From Ascarosepion bandense (lineage: Eukaryota; Mollusca; Cephalopoda; Sepiida; Sepiidae): DNA of 64,000 nucleotides. The notes beneath the pieces were generated by a model. That model ran no database searches and was not told where the DNA came from. It worked only from the letters and a program-made list of their open reading frames with translations. The stretch spans positions 605,001-669,000 of the forward strand of contig JBBBDQ010000192.1 in the NCBI GenBank assembly GCA_037127315.1, in the 5' to 3' direction. Shown here in pieces: positions 11,519-21,965 of the stretch. Each line of letters begins with the position of its first letter. Positions within the stretch are counted from its first letter, which is position 1. The translations under genes and the position numbers were made by a program.

Positions 11519-12259
11519 TGTACCACCCCAATGGTCCGTCCTAACAATTTCTCCGGCGGCCGTTCTCCACACTGTGATGTTGCCGGAAATTTGTAGAAAA
11601 TGTCGGCCGGACAGCTGGGGGTACAAGATTGACTATAAGGAACGAACTTCCACAACTTGGATGAGTTGAAAAGGATGCTTTATTCGTTTAGAGTTAGCCT
11701 TGTTGGTTGGGGCAGGCGAATGTGACACACAGCTCTAACTCTAATTAATGGAGATCGACAAACCCAAACTGAACGAAACAAGACGAACGGAGAATCTTAC
11801 TTCAAGCTCGCGCCCGGCGGGACTCTCAACTCTCTAACTTAACTGTCTTAACTGACTGACTCGGAAAAAATACCTGAATTTATTTAAAATTGACCAGAAA
11901 TCCGGAAATGCTTTAGACCACCGGTGACAAACACCAGCGACTGTAAGTCTGAAATTTCAGTTATCTTTTTTTTTTTATCTTAATAATGCTTCCGCCGGAA
12001 AAGGCTTAATGTGTGGTCAAGATACAGTAAAGGACAGCCTTTGACCGAGTCATCGAAAACCTACTTGCTGAACTTTATCACTGAGTCAAATATTTACCAG
12101 AGGACAATTTTCCTCATAAAAGAAAAAGCGTTTATTTATTTTTTTTCCTTTTCTTTTTCACTTTTGTTAAATATGTTTTTAAACTATTTTCTATTCTAAT
12201 CTATTTTCTATTTTAATCTATTATAATAAAATACATATATGTCTCGTTATCGTGTCACA
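11519..12259 (-). repeat. 5' LTR of the non-coding element
   Basis: This is the LTR next to the tRNA-His-like primer-binding site (11490-11516, read on the minus strand). It has the same TGT/ACA ends and order of landmarks as its partner. The right-hand AAAG duplicate at 12260-12263 follows immediately. Confidence 0.88.
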
Positions 12260-12559
12260 AAAGTCATATTTTAGGTCATAGTTTTCATCTTCGTTACATT
12301 ATTTCATAACTATTTTATCTCTGGCGAGTGGGATAAATTGATGAAAACTTCTTGCTCCTGGGACTGTGGATGCATTTTCGAATCTCATGATGAGACTCTT
12401 CCTCACTTCCTCAACTTCTTCCTTTTCAACCCAAATGAAGCTTGTTTTTTTTTTAATAAAACGAGGAAAGTCAAAATATTTCAACAATAGAAGGTTTAAT
12501 AGAACAATATACAAGATATTACTTGGCATTTTGACGACTGTTAGGACGAATAAAAACAT
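12260..12559 (-). pseudogene. Transposase-like protein fragment, part upstream of the LTR insertion
   Basis: The minus strand reads SFIWVEKEEVEEVRKSLIMRF, then TVPGARSFHQFIPLARDKIV. A stop near 12299 is followed in frame by EDENYDLKYDF up to the insertion site. The TVPG-RS-HQFIPL motif belongs, by memory, to the same large invertebrate transposase-like family as 6736-7054. The two halves are one fragment split by the LTR element. The upstream catalytic region is not present, so this is only a C-terminal remnant. Confidence 0.5.
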
Positions 12560-13019
12560 ATTCCAAGGGAATTAACCCTTTCCTGTTTCAAAACAAACTA
12601 CCTCCCTTTTCACCTCTGAAAATTGGTCCACACAAGTCACATGATCAATGCGACATTCTGACCTGAGACACCAGACTCAACAGACTTGGAATATAGCAGT
12701 CAATGGTTAAGAACAGATGTATATTCTCTTGCCCTAATGGTTGTGACACACAAACCCAGTAACTTGGGACTGATTCTGTATGTACATATGTTGTAACATT
12801 CTCCGTGTAAAATAAATGTATACTTCCAGTCAACCGTGAGTAAATATCTACTTTTCTTTCGTTCCGTACGTTTTCTCCACGTGCTGCACACACACACACA
12901 CACACATTCGTCCACGAACCATATATTGTAAATTAAGGCATCTTAGTTATAAGACAAACATCCCGTTCAACAGGAACACACATTTTATTTGCAGTTTCAT
13001 ATTTCATTCGTCTTTCTGA
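12560..13019. other. Intronic sequence with CA microsatellite
   Basis: No gene recognised. A CA run sits at about 12886-12906. The remainder is mid-GC sequence unlike the surrounding AT-rich intron, so it is probably an unclassified repeat. Confidence 0.5.
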
Positions 13020-15660
13020 GCACGCGCAAAGATTTAAAGAAACATGGCAATGAAGAAAACAATACTAAAGTCGATATTGGCTTTCTTCTCAAAATCGAAC
13101 AAAGTAGAAATGCTGAATGAAAGTGAGACTTAAAAGAATGCCCTGAATGATAAACAAAGAAATGATGACACACAAAATGAAAGTAAGCCATCCATTGTAC
13201 AAGAATTCTGACAAGTTTGGTTATCAACTTTTGCCTGACTTTGTTACGATAGAGAAAAAAATGCGATGTATTATGATTTTTGTCGTGGGGCTGGTTCAAC
13301 TTTGGCTGGAAAAACTGATTTTGTAGATGGTAGAACTAAATTTAAGCATGAAAACGTCCTTGCCCATAGTTAGTCAGTTAATTGCCATACGTGATACACG
13401 CTTGGGCGATCATGTCTCGAAAGAGACATGACTGACTGGGCAGAAGATTATCCCGTAGTAGGTTGCCATTGCTTTCTGCGGTAGACTGGTTGCCGACCAA
13501 GGCTATAGAACCCAATCTGTCCTGCTATTTAACCCATAACTGGAAGGAAGAGAAGGATTAATACCTTTCCCAAGGGTATTTGCGCGTAAGTGAATACAAT
13601 GGATTCAACTGGAATTTGAACTCGGCTCCCCGGTTTCTCATTCCGAGCCGATATCCACTGTACCACAATGCACATAGTCTTAAACATGGCAAGTGCCATG
13701 ACTTTATCATTAATAAAACAAGCAAACACTCAATTGAAAAGTCTCGCATTGCCAAGAAATTTCTCGATGCAGAAATCGAATCAAACAAAAAGGATTTGAC
13801 AGATTTTATTGTATAGGGAAAGAAGAAATGGCTTGTACAAAACTCAAGCCCCTACTCTTCTATACAAAAATGGGCTACCTGTGACATCTTCATACAGTAA
13901 CAATGTTAGGTGTGGTGAAATGATGTCTACTCTTGCAAGCACGATCAGAGATGAGACATTGGAATCTATCAGTGACTCATTATGTGTCAGTTATGATTGA
14001 TGGTGCCACTGACAGCTCTGTGTCAGAAAAGGAAGCAGTTTATGTGAGAACAGTGTTGAATGGCAAAGCAGAAAATAAACTTGTTGAAGTTATTGCCATT
14101 GAACATGGCCATGCTAAAGGCATTATCTCTGCTACTAAATCTGCTCTTTCAAAAGTGGGGATCAGTGATGATGAAATGTCCTCAAGAATTGTTGGGTTTT
14201 GTGCAGATGGGGCAAATGTGAATACAGGACAGAGGAATGGCGTTGTATCACTGTTAAGGCAGGAAGTTCCCCATCTCATAGACTTTCACTGTATGGCACA
14301 TAAGCTTGAATTAGCCCTATTGAAACTACAAAAACAGACTCCTATTATGCAGTCTGTCAATGACTGTCTACATTTGATATTGAAAACTTACCACTTCAGT
14401 CCAAAGAGCAAGAGAGAACTCAAGATCATTGGAGAAGAACTTGAAGCAAGACTCTATTCACCAGCACCAGTGAAGGGTACCAGATGGATTCCCCATGTAG
14501 ACTGGGCAATGAGAGTCTTTCTCCAAGGAAAGAAAGATGGTCATTTGGCTGAGGATCATGGTCAATACACAGCAGTCTACACTCATGGAAAATCTTGCAG
14601 CAACATCATCAAATGCAGACATTGCTGGTAGAGCTAAGAAAATAAACAAGCAATTGAAGGATCTTGTATTCACTACATTTTGCCATTTTGTATCCGATTT
14701 ATTTGGCAAGCTAGCTTTGCTCAGTCTAAAACTACAGACAGTCAATCTGATTCTTCCTGTAGCAGTTGCATCAATTAAGGATTGTATGGAAACTGTTTCA
14801 AGTATGAAGGAGGAATACATTTCTGGGGGAATGTATGAAAAGTTTATCCTGTGTATTGAAGAACAATAGTCTGAAAATTTGCAGAGTAATCCCAAATTTC
14901 AAGGAGTTGAAATGACCGGGAGTCCTGTTTATGAGGCCAAAGAAAAGCTAAAGAAGCATGTTGAGTCTACAGTTGACATTACAATCAAAGAACTAGAGTC
15001 AAGGTTTCAAAATCTGTTGAACAAATACAAGTGTAGGTGCTCAAGGTGTGGTGAAAAGTTTCATTAAGGTGTTCAATCATGAAACATGGCCAGAATGCAA
15101 AAGGGAACTTGTCCATTTTGGAAATCATTAAATAGACATTATTTGTTACTGGTTTGGAAAACCTCTTGTAGCTGCAGGATGCAATATGGAAGTTGTTCAG
15201 ATGGAATGGAGACACATGAAATTCTTTGTTAACAAATACTTTCAGGGACAAATCTTATTCTGATCTGTGGCAAATCCTACTGACCAAGGACCCATACAAG
15301 ACTGACTTCTGCAATGTACTTCATCTTGTGAGAATAATGCTCACTCTTCCAATCAGTTCCGCAGAGTGTGAGAGAGCCTTTTCTGCACAGAAGAGAATAA
15401 AGAGCAACATATGGCACAGCTTGTCTGTACAGAGACTGTCAGACTTAATCTTGCTTTCTTCTGAAGGTCCAGATCTGGCTGAATTCAACCCAGAGAAGTC
15501 CATTGACAAGTGGATGGCAAACAGCAGAAGAAGGATTGTTGGGGGGGGCAGTGTGACTGGCCAGCTAACATTGTGTCTGTTGATCGAAAGTGTAAGGACA
15601 AAGCAGTACTGTTTGAAAACAAAAAGATTTAGTCACAAGCTATTGATCTGATAATTCAAA
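13020..15660 (+). pseudogene. hAT-superfamily transposase relic (ZNF862-like)
   Basis: Several frames together cover a hAT transposase of the ZNF862/KIAA0543-like group. The N-terminal zinc-finger part (about 13230-13370) reads YYDFCRGAGSTLAGKTDF. The catalytic-core region begins VMIDGATDSSVSEKEAVYV and continues with VGFCADGANVNTGQRNGV and HCMAHKLELALL. The C-terminal dimerisation domain (about 15310-15540) has LPISSAECERAFSAQKRIKS and a conserved tail. Frames break near 13812, 13960, 14600, 14869 and 15064, so it cannot encode transposase. A SINE splits the N-terminal part. I did not identify terminal repeats belonging specifically to this element. Confidence 0.85.
13371..13685 (-). mobile_element. 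tRNA-derived SINE inserted in the hAT relic
   Basis: On the minus strand it starts with an A-box-like TGGTACAGTGGATATCGG and a B-box-like GAGTTCAAATTCC, the internal promoter of a tRNA-derived SINE, followed by about 230 bases of body. CATAGT occurs just before it (around 13365-13370) and again at its other end (around 13674-13679), consistent with a short target-site duplication. Without it the hAT frame reads HENVLAHS then LKHGKCHDF. A related copy lies at 20040-20370 in the opposite orientation. A free tRNA gene is unlikely because no acceptor stem closes. Confidence 0.8.
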
Positions 15661-17135
15661 TTGAGCAAGTGTTAAAGTGGGACTAGAAACTGGAATGAAA
15701 AGGTAAATGCAATTTAATATTTGGCAAATGGAGTTATAAATTTTAAAACATAAAATTCAGTTTGAAACAGACACGGTAATGTGTTTGCCAGACCATCTGG
15801 ACACTTTCCTTTCCAGTCCCACTTTAAAATCTTAGATCAGCATTACTATAGTTAATATAGTTAATATTTTTGACTGACATTTACCAACCTGATAGAGAAA
15901 TTGAAAATAAGGGGGAAAAACCTGTTAAGAGTGTTACAATAACTGCAAATCATGACTGAATATTTCTAAATGACACCTTTGCCAGGTAACAGTTGAAGTG
16001 AATGTAGTGTTTTTATGAGGTTGTTGTTTCAAATTTAATAATATTGAAGCTGATGCGATCTTCATACTTGCATTTGTCAGTTGACTGAATTATCCTGAGT
16101 GATATTTGCCAGATAGTTGTAAACAGTTGTACAGTTTCTAGACTCAATATAATGTATTTATGATCTTTTTGTTTAAGGTTGTTTTTGTGATCTTTTTGTT
16201 TGAGGTGGTTGTTGTGATCTTTTTGTTTGAGGTTGCTGTTGTGATCTTTTGGTTTGAGGTTGCTGTTGTGATCTTTTGGTTTGAGGTTGCTGTTGTGATC
16301 TTTTGGTTTGAGGTTGCTGTTGTGATCTTTTGGTTTGAGGTTGCTGTTGTGATCGTTTGGTTTGAGATTGTTTAGTAATATTGAAACTGATAAGATCTTG
16401 AAGACTTCAAATTTGCATTTAAATTTTGTCAGTAAGTTTACTGAATATTTCTAAATGACACCTTTCAAAGTCTGTCAGGTAACAATTGAAGTGAATGTAA
16501 TGTCTTTGAGGTGGTTGTTTTAAATTTAGTAACTAATATTGAAACTGATGAGATCTTCAAACATGTATTTGTCAGTTGACTGAATTATTCTAAGTGATAT
16601 TTGCCAGGTAACAGTCCCACTGAATGTAATTGTTCTTGAAATTTCTAAATTTCCTCCCATAAATTTCGTCTGTATTGTCTTAGAGAATTAGAAAATTAGA
16701 AAAAAAAATTCACCTGGAATTGTTTAATTCATAACATTAGAGTGAAATAACATTACATGGATTTGGCTAGTAAACGAAAATATTTAGTTGTCAAAGGTCA
16801 ACTAAAGGTAAATTTGTCTGTAGAGCCCTGTAAAGTCTAGCAAAAAATAATTTGGCACATTTTCCTAACTCATGAAGGGGAACAATTGTGCTAAATTTCA
16901 AATGTTGGTGGGTGTAATGCCCTGGTGAATTGACATGGAATGATCCTTGATACAGTTATACTAAGCATTCTAATATCTATATTTACTGTTGATCTATTTT
17001 TTTTGCATGTATAGTGAGTGTGTGGGGAGTAAAAAAAATATTTAAATTTTTATATATCAGAACAACTTTAGGAAAATCTATGAAAAAATGTATTTGTTTT
17101 TTTTTTTTTGTTTTTTTTTTGTTTGTTTTTTTAAG
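15661..17135. other. Repeat-rich intron segment with 27-bp minisatellite
   Basis: No gene. About eight copies of a 27-base unit (GATCTTTTGGTTTGAGGTTG plus CTGTTGT) fill 16161-16376. On either side (about 15955-16110 and 16440-16625) lies a diverged duplicate beginning TGAATATTTCTAAATGACACC. The right-hand inverted repeat is at 16820-16958. A long T tract leads to the next acceptor. Confidence 0.75.
16820..16958 (-). repeat. Right inverted-repeat end
   Basis: Read on the minus strand from 16958 it begins GGATCATTCCATGTCAA, then CACCCACCAACA and TTCCCCTTCATGAGTTAGG, paralleling the left copy at 5540-5690. Both copies point inward. Confidence 0.6.
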
Positions 17136-17236
17136 GCAATTACAGTTTTGGTAAAAAATTTGCCAAAAACCATGTCACCATGGTTGCCACAAATTTTGCC
17201 ACCAGTCTGGAATCTTTTTACACACAGTGTTGAATT
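17136..17236 (+). CDS. IPO9: Importin-9, internal exon D
   Basis: The exon is 101 bases after a long poly-T tract ending TTTAAG, and it ends before GTATCC. It starts in phase 0 with AITVLVKNLPKTM, then LPQILPPVWNLF, and leaves two bases of a codon. Joined to the next exon the split codon gives Phe, in the context EFYVRT, as expected for importin-9. The open frame running past the donor is intronic. Confidence 0.9.
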
Positions 17237-17754
17237 GTATCCTTTTTTTTCTCTCTCTCATGTCACCCCTTTTCTTTTTTTTTCTATATATATTGATAGA
17301 TATTTGAAAAAGCAGTCTGTCAGATTACAATTATTCCCACTTGTAACAATCTGTTCAGTGTTCATTACATTTTAATATTTGAGATATTTAAGGTAATATT
17401 CCACAATTACTAACATTTTTTAGTTTGTATAATTAAGAGAATGATGTGCACCATTTGTTACAAGCTTCTTTGATGGTTATTTTTGAAGAGTTTTATTAGT
17501 TTTATTCCATATATTATTTAGTCTTTAGCATTTTTAAGCTGGTACATTCTACAGCCTTCCTAAGTTTCATGTTGTATTCAATTTTTAGCTTCTCTAATAT
17601 ACTTAATTTCAACATTTTAAAAATATAGCTACAGCACCGTTTGGATATTGTTTATATTGATGTTTGTAGAAAAAATTGAGGTTCATTATTTTGTAAAATG
17701 TTAAACTGTTATTTACATGATTATAATTTAAGTTGATGTCTCTATTAATCCAAA
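17237..17754. other. IPO9 intron, no gene
   Basis: AT-rich sequence with no coding or repeat-family signal before the left edge of the Ty3/gypsy relic. Confidence 0.6.
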
Positions 17755-20039
17755 ATTTGTAGTAGAATTATTAGAGATAATTTGTATATCCTTAAATATA
17801 AGCTTGTATGTTTTAATGAATTCTGAATACAAAGCCGTTCATTGCCACTCAAGGGACCAGGGCTCAAAAGTTCCTTATAATCTTCAGAAAGAAATCCTGT
17901 CTCTCACTTCGAAATCCATTAAACTGTCCTGAGGACAGCCCTCACTTATGTCTGTGGGTCCCAATTTGTCCGCTGCTGGAGCTAAGTCTTTTACTGAGAT
18001 TGTCGTCCTAATCATACAGATAATGGACATGTGCATACTGGTAATTGACATCTAGTAGCTCCACTTGATCCACCAGTGGTTCATTTTTTCAGTCGCATGT
18101 GTCTTTTTAGTAATATCATTCCCAGTTTCAAGAGCCAAGAAGATAGATGCTCCAGTCAAACTTATGGGGGATGGGAGAAATCATTCATGGATTGTTGGGT
18201 TAGTGGTTGTGCATAGCAACATTCTAATAGCCTGCAGGGTCTCTGGGAATAATTTTGTTTCCAATTCTCTAAAGCTACCCCTTTATCAGCAGCTGCTAGT
18301 TGAACAATTTTCCAGATTATACTATTATACCTCTTGCACTGGCCATTGCCTTGAGGGTTATATGATAGTGTTCTAGTTATGGCTGCTCCTTGCTCTTGTA
18401 GAAACAGCCATAGATGTTCGGACATAAATAAAGCCCTTCTGTTCGAATGAATACATGCAGGTAACCTGAAGATGACAAAAACTGAGCCAGGTGCTTGTAT
18501 GGCCCATTATAGAGGATATGTCTGGGCAGAGTATCACAAAGGAAAACCAGGAATATTCATCAATTATTTATAACATGTATTTGCTGCGAGTTTTTGATGA
18601 AATCATACCTTTAGAATCCAATGCAATTCTTTCATAGGGTTGTGTTCCTTTTATGATCTTGCTGGTGTTAGGACAGTAGAATCTGGGTTTATTTTCAGTA
18701 TAAGTCTTATACAAGTTGGTAATCTTTTTCACATCCTCTACTGTGTAGAGAGGGTTTCTGATTTTCATGATGTGGACTGTGTGTAACATCTGGGTGGCAC
18801 AACTCTCCATATAATCTATTTAATTTTATGCTAACAGCCGAGTTATAAACACAAGAGAAGGCATCCACAACTGCATTTTCTTTACTGGAGTGTACAAGTA
18901 ACACAGGAGTTCCATCCTCCACTTGGCTACCTTCTCAGTTTTGATTTTGCTGGTTGTTTTCACATTAAACATGAATGTGAATGATTTTTGATCTGTACTT
19001 AATTTAAAGTGTCACCCGATCAAATAATGCCCCCATTTTTTTCAGTGATTCAACAATAGGCTTTTTTCTCTATTGGAGAATGCCTACATTGTGATTTAGA
19101 CATGGTTCTGCAGAAAAAAAAGCTATCAGCCTTCCTTAAAGTGGTAGCTATGGTACATTCTGAGGCATCTGTCTCAAAGGTAGTGTATAATTGGCTTAGT
19201 AATAGCTATTTTCACCTCTTCAACATGTTAAATGCATTCTCTCCTATGGGAGATATCAAGAATTTTAATACAGTTGTTAGATATTTTTTCTGAAAATGAT
19301 GGTATCTAATGAGCATAGTGTACAAACATTCCTAATGCATGGACACCTTGTTGGCTGGGGGCTTCATAATATGCCAACTGCTCTTTTGCAGAGAAGTGTT
19401 TCCCTCTCTTCCTCTTCCCCCAATAAGGTGTCCAGGTATTGCAAAAAAAACTGCATCTGGCAGCAAGGCTTCTAATTGGGAGGTCGTGAGGAGTGTGGAA
19501 CTACCTTTTAATTGCTGTTATTCCCAGATCCACCTTGACTCAGGATGGTAGCATCTGTTAGGGTCTCAGCTATGGGCAACTAGTTAAACCTCTCTCTCTA
19601 TCTCTTTATACATCTATCTATCTATAAAAAAAACTGGGGTCAAAACTCCATGAAAGTAAGAAAAAAAACACTTTTATAGTTAAAATTCCAGCAACACTTT
19701 TTTTGGGAAAATATTACCAACAATATATTTTTGAAAGAAAAAAAAAATACCAGTAATATATTTTTTGAAAATAAAAATACAAGCCAGCAATACATCTGAC
19801 TCTTGACAAAACCCGCTTTACAAAAAAATATATTTATGAAACGTGATCTACAAACTCATTTTTATTCATACAACTCTATTGTAAAAATTTTCTCAGCATT
19901 GAATCTACCATTGAGGTAGATATACCATAAAGCAGAATCAACCAGACCTATTGCACAATGTACAGCGGGTAAATCTTTTGGGGCTGGTAAGCTGAGTAAG
20001 GGATTTCAATGTCCTGCATTGGGTTTTATATTATTTTTA

Positions 20040-20370
20040 CTATATATCCAAGTCATATGTGTTGTGGGGCGGTGGTTATTGGCTTGAAACAAGAAATTAG
20101 AGAGCCAAGTTTGAATTTCAGTTGAATTTGTTACATTCACAGTATATGGAAATATCCTTGGGAAAGGTATTAATCCATCTCCTCTCATTCCAGTTATAAA
20201 CTGAATAGCAGGACAGATTGGGTTCGATAGCTTTGGTTGGCAATCAGTCTACTGCAGAAAGTAATGACAACTTACTGCGGGAGAATTCACTGTCCACTCA
20301 GTCATGTCTCTTTTGAGACATGATTGCTGATGCATGTATCACGTATAGCACTTACTTAGCTCATGGTTAA
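20040..20370 (+). mobile_element. tRNA-derived SINE
   Basis: This is the same family as 13371-13685 but in the opposite orientation. The tRNA-like head near 20055 has GTGGGGCGGTGGTTATTGG and AAGTTTGAATTTC. The body shares GGATTAATACC-reverse, CAGGACAGATTGGGTTCGATAG and CATGTCTCTTTTGAGACATG with the other copy. It sits between the RT and RNase H parts of the Ty3/gypsy relic. Confidence 0.75.
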
Positions 20371-20594
20371 GTATCAGCTTGTATCTTTTAACAGCCATCA
20401 TGAGTAATTTGAAATTTCTATCATGTTTCACTCAATTTTTCTCACAAATGGTTACATTATTGATGTAAACATATGTGCTTTGAAGGTTTTCTCTCGATAT
20501 TTCGTCTATCACCCATTGAAAGCTAGTTGCTAGTTATGTCAAACAATATTCTGCAAAATTGATAGTTTGCTGCTAGCCTCAAAAACCATATATT

Positions 20595-21965
20595 TGTGAC
20601 ACTATCTCCCGCGGTGATACTTTCCCTTCTCCCGCGGTGATACTTTCCCTTCTCCCGCGGGGATATTTTCCTTTGGTTGGTTTAAAACAACGGAGAGAGA
20701 AATTGATACTGGCAATGTTATTAGAGTTCTATTGTGTCACGTGATGTGAGCTTAGGGAAAAAGAAAATTTTATTATTTTTCAAGTACTTCTAAAAGTCAG
20801 GGGCATAAAGTTATTTTGGATAAATATACATTTCTCGTCTTTCATGATTGTATAAATTTTGCCCCTTTTCATGTTCATATAAATTTCCCTTCTGTTGGAG
20901 TTGAAGTTTCGATTCTGCTAATCTGAAAGCGTGTAGACAAAACAAGTGTCAGAGTGATGTGATAAGGTCACACGAAGGCCAAGGCCGCTGGTGAACACAG
21001 CAGTACGTGATAAACCCGAAATGAATTAATCTCCAATATGAGTTGGCAAAATCTCATTCGTTGAGCTAAAAACTTCCGCAAATCGAGTGGGCTGAGACCG
21101 ATTTACATTGGCCGAAGACTGTGAGCCGGACGGATCCCCAGAGAGGATCAAAATTGGTTATAAAAATAGATGCTCGACACGAAAAGTCAGTTGGAGAGCA
21201 AGTTAGCTCAGATTTCGAGCAGAGCGCCACTGCTGTTAGCACCCCCACACTCTTCGCCAGCGGCCGCCTCGATTTAGCACATTCCGTCAGATTCCATCAA
21301 GAACCTGAAAGGACTTTACTGTTTTAGAAGTTACATAGAAAATTGACAATCCTGATTATAGTGAATTAATGAAGACTTTAATGAAATACGAGAAGAGACT
21401 TCAGCGAAAATTTGAAGAGATCTGTTTATTTCAACGCTAACGAAACTTAGACAAAACATTTCATTTAGCGATTGGAAGCTATGATGCTTTTGACGAACTT
21501 TCTCTCTCTGTTGTGACCAGCATTTTAAACAACTGTATATCATTTTCGACGATTGTATTCCTGGGAAAAGAAAGACATTTTTTTTTCTTATATTATGACA
21601 TTCTTCGTAGCTCTCCAGGCGTGTTTGGCTTGTTCATTTATTTTCTTAATTTTTTTTTTGGTGCCGTGTTTTTTTTTAACCACAAGTGTACACCAGTGTT
21701 TGGACTGGCTAAAAGGGACGACTATTAAGATTGCAAGACATGACCTCTGGGATCTAATCATAACATGAGACAGTGGCCCGTTGTTGCAATAGTCGCCCTG
21801 TAATCCAGCTTTTGTGGCGACATCATCGGACGGGATCGTCACGATCGTCGGTAAGAACGAGCGTCACATTGTACAGACAGCCAGCCCAGCCTGAGGCGTC
21901 ACATCTGGTGCCGTTTCGACTAGGATCTGGCTTGAGGGCAGCCAGCCGGCATGCAGGGTGTTACA
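20595..21965 (+). mobile_element. Solo LTR, 1.37 kb, with TATT target duplication
   Basis: The block starts TGTGACACTATCTCCCG and ends GGTGTTACA, and is flanked by TATT at 20591-20594 and 21966-21969. It interrupts the reverse transcriptase of the minus-strand Ty3/gypsy relic, which resumes on both sides. A second copy lies inverted at 54444-55812. TATA-like TTGTATAAATTTT occurs near 20850. About 60 bases before the right end both copies contain GTCACA, two bases, then TGGTGCCGT, which looks like an LTR end plus a tRNA-His-type primer-binding site; it lies inside the unit. Most likely a solo LTR left by LTR-LTR recombination. Confidence 0.75.

Larger units (their letters stand above)
7055..12259 (-). 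mobile_element. Complete non-coding LTR retrotransposon (LARD type)
   Basis: Two long direct repeats, 7055-7809 (755 bp) and 11519-12259 (741 bp), are nearly identical. Each starts TGTACCACC and ends CGTGTCACA. The element is flanked by AAAG at 7051-7054 and again at 12260-12263, a 4-bp target-site duplication. On the minus strand the 5' LTR (11519-12259) is followed after two bases by TGGTGCCGTGGCTGCAGG, a primer-binding site resembling the 3' end of tRNA-His. The 3' LTR is preceded by a purine tract, GTGGGGGAGGTAA. The 3.7-kb interior has no gag, protease, RT or integrase; it is pyrimidine-rich repeat DNA. It therefore fits a large retrotransposon derivative mobilised in trans. Intact TSD and close LTRs suggest fairly recent insertion. 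Confidence 0.88.

Noticed and set aside
13600..13690. tRNA gene
   Set aside because: A- and B-box-like sequences are present but no acceptor stem or clear anticodon arm closes, and a related copy exists at 20040; it is a SINE head.
16160..16375. Protein of repeated VIFWFEVAV units
   Set aside because: It is a 27-bp minisatellite whose length happens to be a multiple of three; no start context and no flanking coding sequence.
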